In this document: positions 1 to 6,701 of the stretch, one piece after another | How positions within the stretch are numbered: position 1 is the first letter of the stretch | Layout of the letters: each line of letters opens with the position of its first letter | Source of the DNA: CAWHOW01 sp050013795 | Lineage (GTDB): Bacteria > Bacteroidota > Bacteroidia > Bacteroidales > CG2-30-32-10 | DNA length: 7,493 bases | Direction of reading: 5' to 3' | Assembly: GCA_050013795.1 (NCBI GenBank) | Contig: JBEKEO010000153.1 | Coordinates: forward strand, 1-7,493 | Notes under the pieces: model-generated | The model's input: the letters and a program-made list of their open reading frames with translations, nothing else | The model's database searches: none | Told to the model about the DNA's origin: nothing | Made by a program: the position numbers and the translations under genes

Positions 1-741
1 ATCTATTACCTGGTGAATGCATGGAAGGAAAAGCAAAAGCTAACAGGCAAAGAATATATCGTAAAAACAATTGTTACCTCTGAACTACTTAAAGACATAG
101 CCAACTCGCTTGGTGTGGAAAGTATAGATGTGCTTACGGGCTTCAAATATATTGCTGAAATCATCAAACAAAATGAAGGAAAGAAAATATTCATTGGCGG
201 AGGCGAGGAAAGCTATGGCTACCTTGTAGGGGATTTTGTAAGAGATAAGGATGCAGTGATATCTTGCTGCATGATAGCCGAAACTGCTGCATGGGCAGCA
301 AGCAAAGGCAAAACAATGTACCAGCTGTTGATTGACATTTACACTCAATTCGGGCTGTATAAGGAAACTCTGCTTTCGCTTACAAGGAAAGGAAAAGAGG
401 GTGCCGAAGAAATTAAGCAGATGATGGTAGATTACCGGAAAACACCACCGCTAAAGATTAACGGACAGGATGTTACCTTAATAAAAGATTACCACTTACA
501 GAAAGAATTTGACATTATAGCCGGAACAAAGAAAGCCATTAACCTGCCAACATCCGATGTACTGCAATTCTTCCTGAAGGATGGAAGCAAAATAACTGTT
601 CGCCCTTCGGGAACGGAACCAAAGATAAAATTCTATTTCGGGGTGAAAGCGCCACTTACTGATGCCTCTATATTTGAAGAAACCAATGCTATACTTGATA
701 ACAAGATCAAGGGTATTGTTGATTCCATGCAGTTAAAATAA
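1..741 (+). CDS. Phosphoglucomutase/phosphomannomutase family protein, C-terminal part (5' end outside window)
   Basis: This is the C-terminal 246 residues of an alpha-D-phosphohexomutase, which moves a phosphate between C1 and C6 of a hexose phosphate through a phosphoserine intermediate in cytoplasmic sugar metabolism. The frame is open from base 1, so the gene continues upstream; the valine codon at 13 is internal. Two family motifs are visible: the sugar-binding loop GEESYG (bases 202-219) and the C-terminal phosphate-binding loop RPSGTEP (bases 601-621). The catalytic serine loop and the metal-binding loop lie upstream and cannot be checked. The GEESYG form and the long insert between the two motifs resemble the PGM2-like branch of about 570-600 residues common in Bacteroidota, but substrate preference (glucose versus mannose or pentose phosphate) cannot be decided here. 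The gene converges on the kinase-like gene downstream, and its TAA stop lies inside the shared inverted repeat. Confidence 0.93.
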   Translation: MYYLVNAWKEKQKLTGKEYIVKTIVTSELLKDIANSLGVESIDVLTGFKYIAEIIKQNEGKKIFIGGGEESYGYLVGDFVRDKDAVISCCMIAETAAWAASKGKTMYQLLIDIYTQFGLYKETLLSLTRKGKEGAEEIKQMMVDYRKTPPLKINGQDVTLIKDYHLQKEFDIIAGTKKAINLPTSDVLQFFLKDGSKITVRPSGTEPKIKFYFGVKAPLTDASIFEETNAILDNKIKGIVDSMQLK

Positions 742-781
742 CATCTTTTAAAAAATTACATATAATCTTTGATGTTATTTT
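735..781. terminator. Probable bidirectional terminator between convergent genes
   Basis: A perfect 11-bp inverted repeat (735-745 pairing with 771-781) encloses a 25-base AT-rich loop. On the plus strand the right arm runs into a short T-run (778-782); on the minus strand the opposite arm also ends in TTTT. The stop codon of the mutase (739-741) sits in the left arm and that of the kinase-like gene (775-777) in the right arm. The stem has few G-C pairs, so termination strength is uncertain, but the position between two convergent genes fits. Confidence 0.5.
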
Positions 782-1662
782 TCCATATCAGATGAATATT
801 TTATAGCAGTGAATTTCTCGAGATCAACAAGATGATACTCCGTTAGACCGTCTATGGGTGACTGTACAATGTTCTTTATCTGAATTCCTTTTTCATTTGC
901 AACTTCTTTCAAAATATCAGAGAAATAAAATGCTACAGAACCCGTACAAAACACAGGTACTTCCTTGTGCCTGGAGTATTTCAGCACCTGTGTCTCAAAG
1001 AAATCAATAAAAGAAGTTTTTAGTATTCCCTGAATGTATGCATCATTCATATTCTCGGAAATAAAGCTTGTAAATGATGCAAGGAAACGACTTGGAAACT
1101 CCTGTTTATACAAATGTGAAAGAATGTCAACGCTGCTATAATTGTACTTTTTCTCAAACAATTCCCTTATATTCAATGGCGCTGTCATTGATAATACTTC
1201 TTTAAGTAATTTCTTACCCAAATAAGCACCGCTTCCTTCATCGCCGAGCATATAGCCAAGAGAAGGCAAGTTTTCAACAATGTTCTTACCATCAAAGAGA
1301 CAGGAATTGGAGCCTGTTCCCAATATACATGCAATGCCTTCGCTGTGTCCGCACAATGCCCGCGCCGCTCCCAAAAGGTCATCATTGACTTTTATCCTTG
1401 CAGAAGAAAATAAAGGTATCAGTCCATCTTCAACAATTATACTTTTCTCAGTTGAAGAGCATCCTGCTCCATAAAAGTAAACTTCTGTAACTCCTTTGCT
1501 GTCGATAAAAGGAATAAGTTCTTTATCGACTTCTTTTTTAATATGCGGAGTGTCAACAAAAAAAGGGTTGAAACCGTTTGTCTGAAATGGCCTTATATCC
1601 TGCCTGCTATACAAAACACGCCAATCAGTTTTGGTAGCACCGCTATCTGCAATAAGTATCAT
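775..1662 (-). CDS. BadF/BadG/BcrA/BcrD-family ATPase, N-acetylglucosamine kinase-like
   Basis: The predicted protein is a 295-residue cytoplasmic sugar kinase-like protein of the ASKHA fold. Visible motifs in order: DSGATKTDW (6-14, phosphate 1 loop), GAGCSS (65-70), NDDLLGAARAL (93-103, with the likely catalytic Asp), GTGSNS (115-120, phosphate 2 loop), GDEGSGAYLG (140-149) and TGSVA (240-244, adenosine region). The set and the length match N-acetylglucosamine kinase relatives of the BadF/BadG family, so ATP-dependent phosphorylation of an amino sugar, for example in cell-wall sugar recycling, is the likely role; the substrate is inferred from family only. The ATG at 1660-1662 is chosen because it places DSGATKTDW at the normal N-terminus. 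A longer in-frame start at 1743 would add 27 residues inside the RNase Z gene. It lies 16 bases after RNase Z, so co-transcription is likely. No separate promoter was seen. Confidence 0.85.
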   Translation of the reverse strand: MILIADSGATKTDWRVLYSRQDIRPFQTNGFNPFFVDTPHIKKEVDKELIPFIDSKGVTEVYFYGAGCSSTEKSIIVEDGLIPLFSSARIKVNDDLLGAARALCGHSEGIACILGTGSNSCLFDGKNIVENLPSLGYMLGDEGSGAYLGKKLLKEVLSMTAPLNIRELFEKKYNYSSVDILSHLYKQEFPSRFLASFTSFISENMNDAYIQGILKTSFIDFFETQVLKYSRHKEVPVFCTGSVAFYFSDILKEVANEKGIQIKNIVQSPIDGLTEYHLVDLEKFTAIKYSSDMEK

Positions 1663-1678
1663 AGTTTGTATAAAATAT

Positions 1679-2590
1679 TTAAATGTTATAAACCAATCCT
1701 TCTTCAGCAAGAATAGTGTTTTCAAATATCGTTTTTGCTTCAACTAACAGCGGCTGCAGATCATCATATCTTGCCGAATAATGACCCAGCATCAATTGTT
1801 TGACTTTAGCCTTTTTTGCAATAGTTGCAGCATCGATGGTAGTGCAATGAAATTTTTCCCTTGCGCTTTTAACCTTATCGTGCATAAAAGTCGCTTCGTG
1901 ATAAAGGAGGTCAACACCTTTAATCAATGGAAGATATGATTCGGTATAACCTGTATCGCTGCAATAGGCATAGCTTACAGGAGCCAGAGCATCACTTGTA
2001 AGTTCAGAATTTTTATATTTTTTTCCGGTTTTATCAATATAATCAGCGCCATGTTTTATTTTTTCGTACTCTTCTACAGGGATATCCATGTTGGCTATCA
2101 CTTCCTTTTTTATTTTCCTGTCTTTGGGCATTTCACTGAACAGAAAGCCCACAGTGGGAATACGGTGGTCAAGGGGTATAGTTTTCACTGAAATCAGGTC
2201 ATCGTGGAATATAACTTCCGCTTGTGTACTGTCAATAGCATGAAATTCCAACGGGTAAAGCAAGGTGGTTTTAGAAATTTCGAGCTGCATATCAATAATC
2301 CCTTTCAGGTCTGGATCGGAATAGATATGTATTTCCTTTTTCCTTCCAAGTAAATGCAAAGTAAACAATAAACCCATTAAACCCAGGTAATGATCGCCAT
2401 GCAAGTGACTGATAAAAATATGGTCGATGCGCTGGAATTTGATCTTGAATTTGCGCATTTGTATCTGGGCCCCTTCACCGCAGTCTATCAAAAACAAGCG
2501 CTCATTTACGTTGAGTACCTGAGCGCTTGAATGTCGGATTAATGTAGGGGTTGCCGAACTGCAACCTAAAACCGTTAATTTAAATGACAT
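1679..2590 (-). CDS. rnz: Ribonuclease Z (tRNA 3'-end processing endonuclease)
   Basis: RNase Z is a zinc-dependent metallo-beta-lactamase-fold nuclease that cuts precursor tRNAs at the 3' end after the discriminator base. The 303-residue length is that of the short bacterial (ElaC-type) form. All key metal-binding motifs are present: HLHGDH (62-67), the LDH histidine (142), SDTGYT (211-216, with Asp 212) and GHYSARY (269-275, with His 270). HEATF (231-235) and the HCTT segment (248-251) are also typical. The insert around 155-190 corresponds to the flexible arm that holds tRNA. The start ATG (2588-2590) overlaps the stop codon of the upstream secreted-protein gene by one base (TAATG), suggesting translational coupling. 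The kinase-like gene follows after 16 bases. No frameshift or missing residue is apparent. Confidence 0.96.
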   Translation of the reverse strand: MSFKLTVLGCSSATPTLIRHSSAQVLNVNERLFLIDCGEGAQIQMRKFKIKFQRIDHIFISHLHGDHYLGLMGLLFTLHLLGRKKEIHIYSDPDLKGIIDMQLEISKTTLLYPLEFHAIDSTQAEVIFHDDLISVKTIPLDHRIPTVGFLFSEMPKDRKIKKEVIANMDIPVEEYEKIKHGADYIDKTGKKYKNSELTSDALAPVSYAYCSDTGYTESYLPLIKGVDLLYHEATFMHDKVKSAREKFHCTTIDAATIAKKAKVKQLMLGHYSARYDDLQPLLVEAKTIFENTILAEEGLVYNI

Positions 2591-2592
2591 TA
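2588..2592 (-). other. TAATG stop/start overlap of secreted-protein gene and rnz
   Basis: On the minus strand the stop TAA (2592-2590) of the secreted-protein gene shares its last A with the ATG (2590-2588) of RNase Z. Such one-base overlaps commonly allow a terminating ribosome to restart, so the two genes are expected to share a transcript. No Shine-Dalgarno sequence precedes the rnz start, as usual in Bacteroidota. Confidence 0.75.
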
Positions 2593-3324
2593 TCTCCCTT
2601 CCACTATCATTCTCCTGGTTATGGTTTGTACAGCATTGCTTAATTTATACAAATAAATGCCGGAAGGAAGGTTTGCAGCTGAATACTGTATAGTGTTCAT
2701 CCCTGTTTTTGCAGCAATAGGTTGTCTGTAAACAATATCTCCCAACACATTATAAACGGTAAACTGGCAGTTTTCGGCATCAGGCGATGTAAAATTGATT
2801 ATAGTATTTAATGAAAAAGGGTTGGGAGAATTTTGCGATAGGCTGAATTTAGAGTTATTATATTCAATAACTCCATCGGTATTGTTATAAACAGTAAGAG
2901 TAAGAGTGTCAACAGGCCAGCCTACGGTTCCCAACGATGTATAGAATTGGATATAGGTCATGATATTTAAATAAACACTGTCAATAACACCTGCCTGTGT
3001 ATGAGTGGGAGTGCCCGTAATATATATGCATCCTGTGTGTCCGCCATGCCAGTATGCAGCATTGGGAGTAGCAATAAATCCCGACGGTAAATGCGAAATT
3101 GAATCTAATGAAACTGAATCAATAGTAACAGGTATTGAACTTATAACCGTATCTGTTGGAACGATAAGAGTTAGTGTGTCGTGATATGGCACGGTTGCAT
3201 CTGCATGTCGCAGCGAATCAGGGTGTATCCCATGCATAGTATAAACAACATTTGTGCATTGTGCATTTACCAGGATAATTCCCGAAATTGCAAATACGAT
3301 AGTTAAAAGTAATTTTCTTTTCAT
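2590..3324 (-). CDS. Secreted single-module protein with canonical T9SS type A sorting domain
   Basis: The protein has 244 residues. Residues 1-22 form a signal peptide (KRK, hydrophobic core, cut after NAQ). Residues 23 to about 146 form one copy of the Ig-like module that is repeated in the neighbouring genes: it starts CTN, has GIHPDSLRH, LPSGF (79-83), GCIYITGTPT (98-107) and ends in a DTLTL strand. Residues 159-244 are a C-terminal sorting domain with SQNSPNPF (163-170), YNVLGDIVY and LPSGIYLYKL, features of the Por secretion tail that directs export by the type IX system and surface anchoring or release. Cys 23 and Cys 99 are the conserved module pair and may form a disulfide. The biological role is unknown; adhesion or matrix binding is only a guess. 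A TAnnTTTG promoter candidate lies 46 bases upstream. The gene overlaps rnz by one base. Its tail differs from that of its two paralogues. Confidence 0.85.
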   Translation of the reverse strand: MKRKLLLTIVFAISGIILVNAQCTNVVYTMHGIHPDSLRHADATVPYHDTLTLIVPTDTVISSIPVTIDSVSLDSISHLPSGFIATPNAAYWHGGHTGCIYITGTPTHTQAGVIDSVYLNIMTYIQFYTSLGTVGWPVDTLTLTVYNNTDGVIEYNNSKFSLSQNSPNPFSLNTIINFTSPDAENCQFTVYNVLGDIVYRQPIAAKTGMNTIQYSAANLPSGIYLYKLSNAVQTITRRMIVEGR

Positions 3325-3346
3325 AATTTATGGTTTTAAGTTATTA
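3301..3346 (-). repeat. Start-region repeat, copy A
   Basis: This 46-base segment covers the 5' leader, ATG and first eight codons of the 244-residue secreted protein. It matches 6678-6723, over the start of the 246-residue paralogue, at 44 of 46 positions (differences at 3312 and 3332). The match extends 22 bases upstream of the ATG, so it is not explained by protein conservation alone. Confidence 0.85.
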
Positions 3347-3370
3347 ATAAATTAGTTTTCTGTGCGATTA

Positions 3371-3378
3371 CAAAAGTA
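3371..3378 (-). promoter_or_regulatory. Candidate -7 promoter element (TACTTTTG)
   Basis: On the minus strand these bases read TACTTTTG, an exact match to the Bacteroidota -7 consensus TAnnTTTG. They lie 46 bases before the ATG of the 244-residue secreted protein. No clear TTG or TTTG -33 element is seen at the expected distance, so the call is moderate. It would drive the secreted gene together with rnz and the kinase-like gene. Confidence 0.45.
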
Positions 3379-3393
3379 TGAAAATTATTTAAA

Positions 3394-3927
3394 TTATGAT
3401 AAATTAATGGTGTTTGTTTTAGCATTATTAATGTCTGCATACACAACTAATGCACGTGCAGATACGGCTAATGCTTTTGCATTTATGGCATTTGCATAAG
3501 CAAGTGTTACATTTGCACGTGCATTTGCTTCGTCTGCCTGAGCGAGTGTTATTTCTGCATGTGCATTTGCTTCGTTGAAGCGTGCATTTGTTCCATTGAA
3601 GCGTGCATTTGTTCCATTGAAGCGTGCATTAGCTTCATCTGCACGTGCATTTATGACTTCTGCACATTCATTCGTCACTTCAGCACACTCATAAATGGTT
3701 TCAGCATGTGCAGAAACGATTTTTGCATGTACATTTGTAGCTTATGCACGTGCATAAACCATTTCTGCAAAGGTATTTTTCACCTTTGAAAGCGATAATA
3801 TCATAACATAACAGCGTATAATTGAATTGCTTGCAAGATTTACGCTATTCGCATTACCAACTGAAGCAGTTATGCTTAATAATAAATAATTCAAAGAACG
3901 ATAATTTAATACATTGCCTTCCAGCAA
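3394..3927 (-). pseudogene. Possible remnant frame encoding a heptad-repeat protein, interrupted by one stop
   Basis: One minus-strand frame is open from 3927 to 3394 except for a single TAA at 3742-3744. Over the repeat region it reads as seven-residue units such as NARFNGT, NARFNEA, NARADEA and NARANVT, with Ala nearly always at position 2 and often at 4. There is no ATG after the stop; the only usable starts seen are a TTG at 3927 and a GTG at 3678, and no promoter motif precedes either. The 6-base length changes in the repeat keep this frame. It could be a decayed gene for an Ala-rich coiled-coil-like protein, or a frame that is open only because the DNA repeat is a multiple of three. The second explanation is at least as likely. 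Confidence 0.2.
3422..3787. repeat. Degenerate 21-bp tandem repeat (minisatellite)
   Basis: Thirteen consecutive 21-base units run from 3494 to 3766 (unit starts at 3494, 3515, 3536 and so on, every 21 bases), followed by a weaker unit at 3767-3787. On the left side are units of 15 (3422-3436), 21 (3437-3457), 21 (3458-3478) and 15 bases (3479-3493). The common core is GCACGTGCATTT or a close variant. Two adjacent units (3578-3598 and 3599-3619) are identical, which points to recent slippage or unequal exchange; the others have diverged. Shorter units differ by 6 bases, so the triplet phase is kept throughout. The array fills most of the 632-base gap between two secreted-protein genes and ends about 44 bases upstream of the promoter candidate at 3371-3378. 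No function is recognised. Confidence 0.85.
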
Positions 3928-3934
3928 ACTGGAA
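3919..3934 (-). terminator. Small hairpin downstream of the 642-residue protein gene, possible weak terminator
   Basis: TTCCAG and CTGGAA form a perfect 6-bp stem with a 4-base loop, 22 bases after the stop codon of the large secreted-protein gene. No T-run follows it on the minus strand, so it lacks the second half of an intrinsic terminator. It may instead protect the mRNA 3' end or have no role. Confidence 0.25.
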
Positions 3935-3956
3935 CTTAATCCAGATTATAAATTAC

Positions 3957-5885
3957 TTATCCGATAATCACTTTTCCACGCGCAATTATCTTTTGGTTGT
4001 TTAGTAACGAAATAATGTAAACTCCATTGGTAAGATTGCCTTTATTAATAATGAAATCGGTGCCGGTTAAATTATTTAAACGCATCAATTCCCTTCCGGT
4101 AATATCATTAATAATAAGCGAGGCATTATTGATTTCCGTCAAAGAATGAACTTCAATAACAACAGAATTATTAGACTGGTCGTAACGGGTAAAAAAAGTA
4201 ACCCCGTTGTTTTGCGCATAATCATTAATACCGGTTATAATATTATTTGTTATAACAAGCGTATCGCTTTTAATGGCAGTTAATGGAGAACTATAAGGCG
4301 AAGCGCCCAACTTGCCCCAGCCATACATATTAATAGTAAGTGGATAAATTCCGCTTTGTGTAATAAAATCGGTAATAGTAGGAGTTCCTGCCAAGTAAAT
4401 GCATCCGTAACTTGAACCGGGCCAGTGATGAGCATTGGGATGATATGTAATACTCGACGGCAAACCTGTAATAGAAGTTAGGGCAATTGAATCAATAGAA
4501 ACTGTAACTCCGATATTAGTATCGGCAGGAACAATCATAGTGAGAGTATCGCCATAAAGAACATTCACATAGCCATGCCGCACTGAGTCAGGATGCAGCC
4601 CTGATGTAATATAGGTAATATTTGTACACTGTAAACCGGAAGCTCCTTTTATTTTAATTGTGTCGCTGGTAATGAGAAAAGCCTGATTGTAACTTCCTCC
4701 ATAACCTTTAAAATTAATAACAAGGGGATAAATTCCGCCATTGGTAAGTGCTTCAAGATAAGTAGGCGTTCCCGAAATAAAGATACACCCTTTGGTTGAT
4801 GCCGGCCAGTGATGGGAGTTGGAAGTGTATGTAAATCCTGAAGGCAAGCCTGCAATGGAAGTAAGCACAAGGGAATCGATGGGAACATTATGCCCTGAAA
4901 TGCTAGTATCTGCCGGAACAACAAGAGTAAGAGTATCACCGTAAAGTACATTCACAAAAGCATGTCTTACGGAATCAGGATGAAGACCCGGATTGTTATA
5001 CAGTATGTTTGTGCATTGCGTAATTAGAACAGAATCATTTTTTATAATCAGCGTATCGCTGGTAACGGCAGACAGAGGAATAGTGCAGGGCGTACTCAGA
5101 TGTTTACCAAAGCCATTAAAATTAATCACAAGGGGATAAATCCCTCCATTTGCTTCAGCTTCGGCACGTGTCGGGGTTCCCGAAATTAATATACATCCCT
5201 TGGATGAACCCAGCCAGCGATGATTACTTGGAGTGGAAGTAAAACCTGAAGGTAAACCGGTTATGGATACAAAAACGATTGAATCGACGGAATAAGTATT
5301 CACACCAATAGTAGTATCGGCAGGTATAACCATTGTAAGGGTATCGCCATAATGAACATTTGCTTTGCCATGCCGCACTGAATCAGGATGAAGCCCTGAT
5401 GTGGTATAAATTATGTTCGTACATTGCTCATTACCCGAAATAGTATCATTTTTAATAAAAAGCGTATCAGGATCAGCATAAGAGTAACTACCTATTGAAC
5501 TGTAACCTGTAAAATTTAAAGCAAGAGGGTAAATCCCGCCATTGCTTATAGCCTCCAAATGCGTCGGGGTTCCTGAAAAATAAATGCATCCTGAAGTGTT
5601 ACCAACCCAGTGATGGGCGCTGGGATGATAAGCAAAGCCTGCAGGCAGGCCTGTTATTGAATTTAAAACGACTGAATCAATAGGAAGTGTACCAAAAATA
5701 GGGACTGTGGTATCTTTAGGTACAATAACGGTTAATGTATCGCCATAAAGAACTGTTGCGTGGGCATGTCGCATCGTATCGGGATGAAGCCCCGGCGAAG
5801 TGTAAGTGATATTTGTACACTGCGCATCAAGCAGGATAATTCCCGAAATTACAAATACAATGGATAAGAGTAGTTTTTTTAACAT
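3957..5885 (-). CDS. Large secreted protein with four tandem Ig-like modules and a T9SS-type C-terminal tail
   Basis: The protein has 642 residues. Residues 1-22 are a signal peptide ending in DAQ. Four tandem modules follow: 23-154, 155-290, 291-419 and 420-548 (132, 136, 129 and 129 residues). Each starts CTN and contains GLHPD[ST][VM]RH, YGDTLT, a [ST]I[TA]GLP motif near 54-59, GCI near 76-79, [SA]GTPT, GIYPL and a closing DTL or DTI strand. The GLP...GTPT...Y pattern resembles cadherin- or Ig-like folds. Cys 1 and the Cys near 76-78 of every module are invariant and may pair; module 2 has one extra Cys (CTIP). Residues 549-642 form a tail with INDITGRELMRLN and NLTNGVYIISL that ends in a basic stretch. 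This resembles a T9SS sorting domain but lacks PNPF. Its tail closely matches the neighbouring 246-residue protein. An extracellular structural or adhesive role is inferred. No TAnnTTTG element was found in the 75 bases upstream, so it may be read from the preceding gene. Confidence 0.85.
   Translation of the reverse strand: MLKKLLLSIVFVISGIILLDAQCTNITYTSPGLHPDTMRHAHATVLYGDTLTVIVPKDTTVPIFGTLPIDSVVLNSITGLPAGFAYHPSAHHWVGNTSGCIYFSGTPTHLEAISNGGIYPLALNFTGYSSIGSYSYADPDTLFIKNDTISGNEQCTNIIYTTSGLHPDSVRHGKANVHYGDTLTMVIPADTTIGVNTYSVDSIVFVSITGLPSGFTSTPSNHRWLGSSKGCILISGTPTRAEAEANGGIYPLVINFNGFGKHLSTPCTIPLSAVTSDTLIIKNDSVLITQCTNILYNNPGLHPDSVRHAFVNVLYGDTLTLVVPADTSISGHNVPIDSLVLTSIAGLPSGFTYTSNSHHWPASTKGCIFISGTPTYLEALTNGGIYPLVINFKGYGGSYNQAFLITSDTIKIKGASGLQCTNITYITSGLHPDSVRHGYVNVLYGDTLTMIVPADTNIGVTVSIDSIALTSITGLPSSITYHPNAHHWPGSSYGCIYLAGTPTITDFITQSGIYPLTINMYGWGKLGASPYSSPLTAIKSDTLVITNNIITGINDYAQNNGVTFFTRYDQSNNSVVIEVHSLTEINNASLIINDITGRELMRLNNLTGTDFIINKGNLTNGVYIISLLNNQKIIARGKVIIG
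4242..5819 (-). repeat. Four tandem coding repeats of about 390-410 bp inside the large secreted-protein gene
   Basis: The units on the minus strand are 5819-5424 (396 bp), 5423-5016 (408 bp), 5015-4629 (387 bp) and 4628-4242 (387 bp), each beginning at the codon for the module's first Cys. Similarity is visible in the DNA as well as the protein: the HPDSVRH region of units 2 and 4 is nearly identical. Length differences fall mainly in loops, after the PADT strand and before the last strand. This looks like in-frame duplication followed by divergence. Confidence 0.9.
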
Positions 5886-5960
5886 AAGTTACAGTATTTA
5901 ATTAGTAATTAATTAATGTAATTAAAAGGTTCATGTATAATAAAACCGTTTGCCTGTTAA

Positions 5961-6701
5961 TTATCCTATAATAAATTTTCTACGGGCAATGATCTTTTGT
6001 TCGCTTATTAACGAAATGATATAAATTCCATTCGACAAATTGCCTTTATTTATCATGAAATCGTTGCCATTTAAATCATTTAAATGCATTAATTCTCTTC
6101 CCGTAATATCATAAATAATTATTGAAGCATCATTAATAAGTGATTCAGAGTGAATTTTCACATTAATAGAATTATAATAGGGATCAGTATTTACAATAAA
6201 TGAAATTCCACCCTGTTCATTTCCATTATTTATTCCTGCTAAAACTGAATCCTGGATATTGATTCTGTACCCGATTGCAGTATCTAATTGCGTCTGGTTA
6301 CCTAAAGTAGAATTAGTAACATAAGTTTTTGTATAAATTTTAAGCCTGTGAATGCCAATCTCTCCTGATGTGGCAGTACCGGAAATTAACATACATCCTT
6401 TCGTACCTCCATGCCAGTAACCGCTTGCCGTGTTCGTGGCGTATGAGAACCCTGCCGGCAGGCCATTCATCCCGGTAACACCTATAGAATCAACAGTCCA
6501 GGTAACAATCGAAACAGTATCTAAAGGTACAACACAAGTTATTGTTGTGCTATAGGGGTAGCTCACATATGCTTTGGGCAAATTGGTAATGGTATCGGGA
6601 TAAATACCTTCCTGTGTATAACTGCCGGGCGTGCATTGCGCTTTTAGCAGTATAACTCCCAAAATAAAGATGGCTGCAGTTAAAAGTAGTTTTCTTTTCA
6701 T
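5961..6701 (-). CDS. Secreted single-module protein with T9SS-type C-terminal tail shared with its neighbour
   Basis: The protein has 246 residues. Residues 1-22 are a signal peptide (KRK start, hydrophobic core, cut after KAQ). Residues 23 to about 150 are one copy of the family module, more diverged than the others: it starts CTPGSYTQEGIYPD and has LPAGFSY (81-87), GGTKGC (98-103) and SGTAT (107-111). Cys 23 and Cys 103 are the conserved pair; Cys 56 is extra. Residues from about 155 to 246 form the tail, with YDITGRELMHLN, INKGNLSNGIYIISL and a basic end; it matches the tail of the 642-residue protein almost residue for residue. From memory, the module resembles domains in many otherwise uncharacterised Bacteroidota T9SS cargo proteins with IYPD, GLPAGF and GTPT motifs. 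A promoter candidate is at 6742-6749, and the rpsA terminator separates it from S1. The next gene starts 75 bases downstream, so the two may be co-transcribed. Function is unknown. Confidence 0.83.
   Translation of the reverse strand: MKRKLLLTAAIFILGVILLKAQCTPGSYTQEGIYPDTITNLPKAYVSYPYSTTITCVVPLDTVSIVTWTVDSIGVTGMNGLPAGFSYATNTASGYWHGGTKGCMLISGTATSGEIGIHRLKIYTKTYVTNSTLGNQTQLDTAIGYRINIQDSVLAGINNGNEQGGISFIVNTDPYYNSINVKIHSESLINDASIIIYDITGRELMHLNDLNGNDFMINKGNLSNGIYIISLISEQKIIARRKFIIG

Noticed and set aside
1185..1474. Short open frames on both strands within the kinase-like gene (1185-1385 minus, 1280-1474 plus)
   Set aside because: Both overlap the motif-rich frame of a clear kinase-like gene and show no start signal or recognisable sequence.
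1663..1743. N-terminal extension of the kinase-like gene by 27 residues
   Set aside because: It lies inside the RNase Z coding sequence and would push the DSGATKTDW phosphate loop away from its normal position at the N-terminus; the ATG at 1660-1662 fits the family.
3422..3787. CRISPR array
   Set aside because: Units are directly abutting at 21 bases with gradual divergence and no alternation of constant repeats and unique spacers; no cas genes are nearby.
4649..4951. Minus-strand 100-residue open frame inside the large secreted-protein gene
   Set aside because: It is a shifted frame within module 3 with no family features of its own.
2590..6701. Transposon or phage insertion carrying the secreted-protein genes
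   Set aside because: No transposase, integrase, terminal inverted repeats or target-site duplication could be found at the edges of the cluster.
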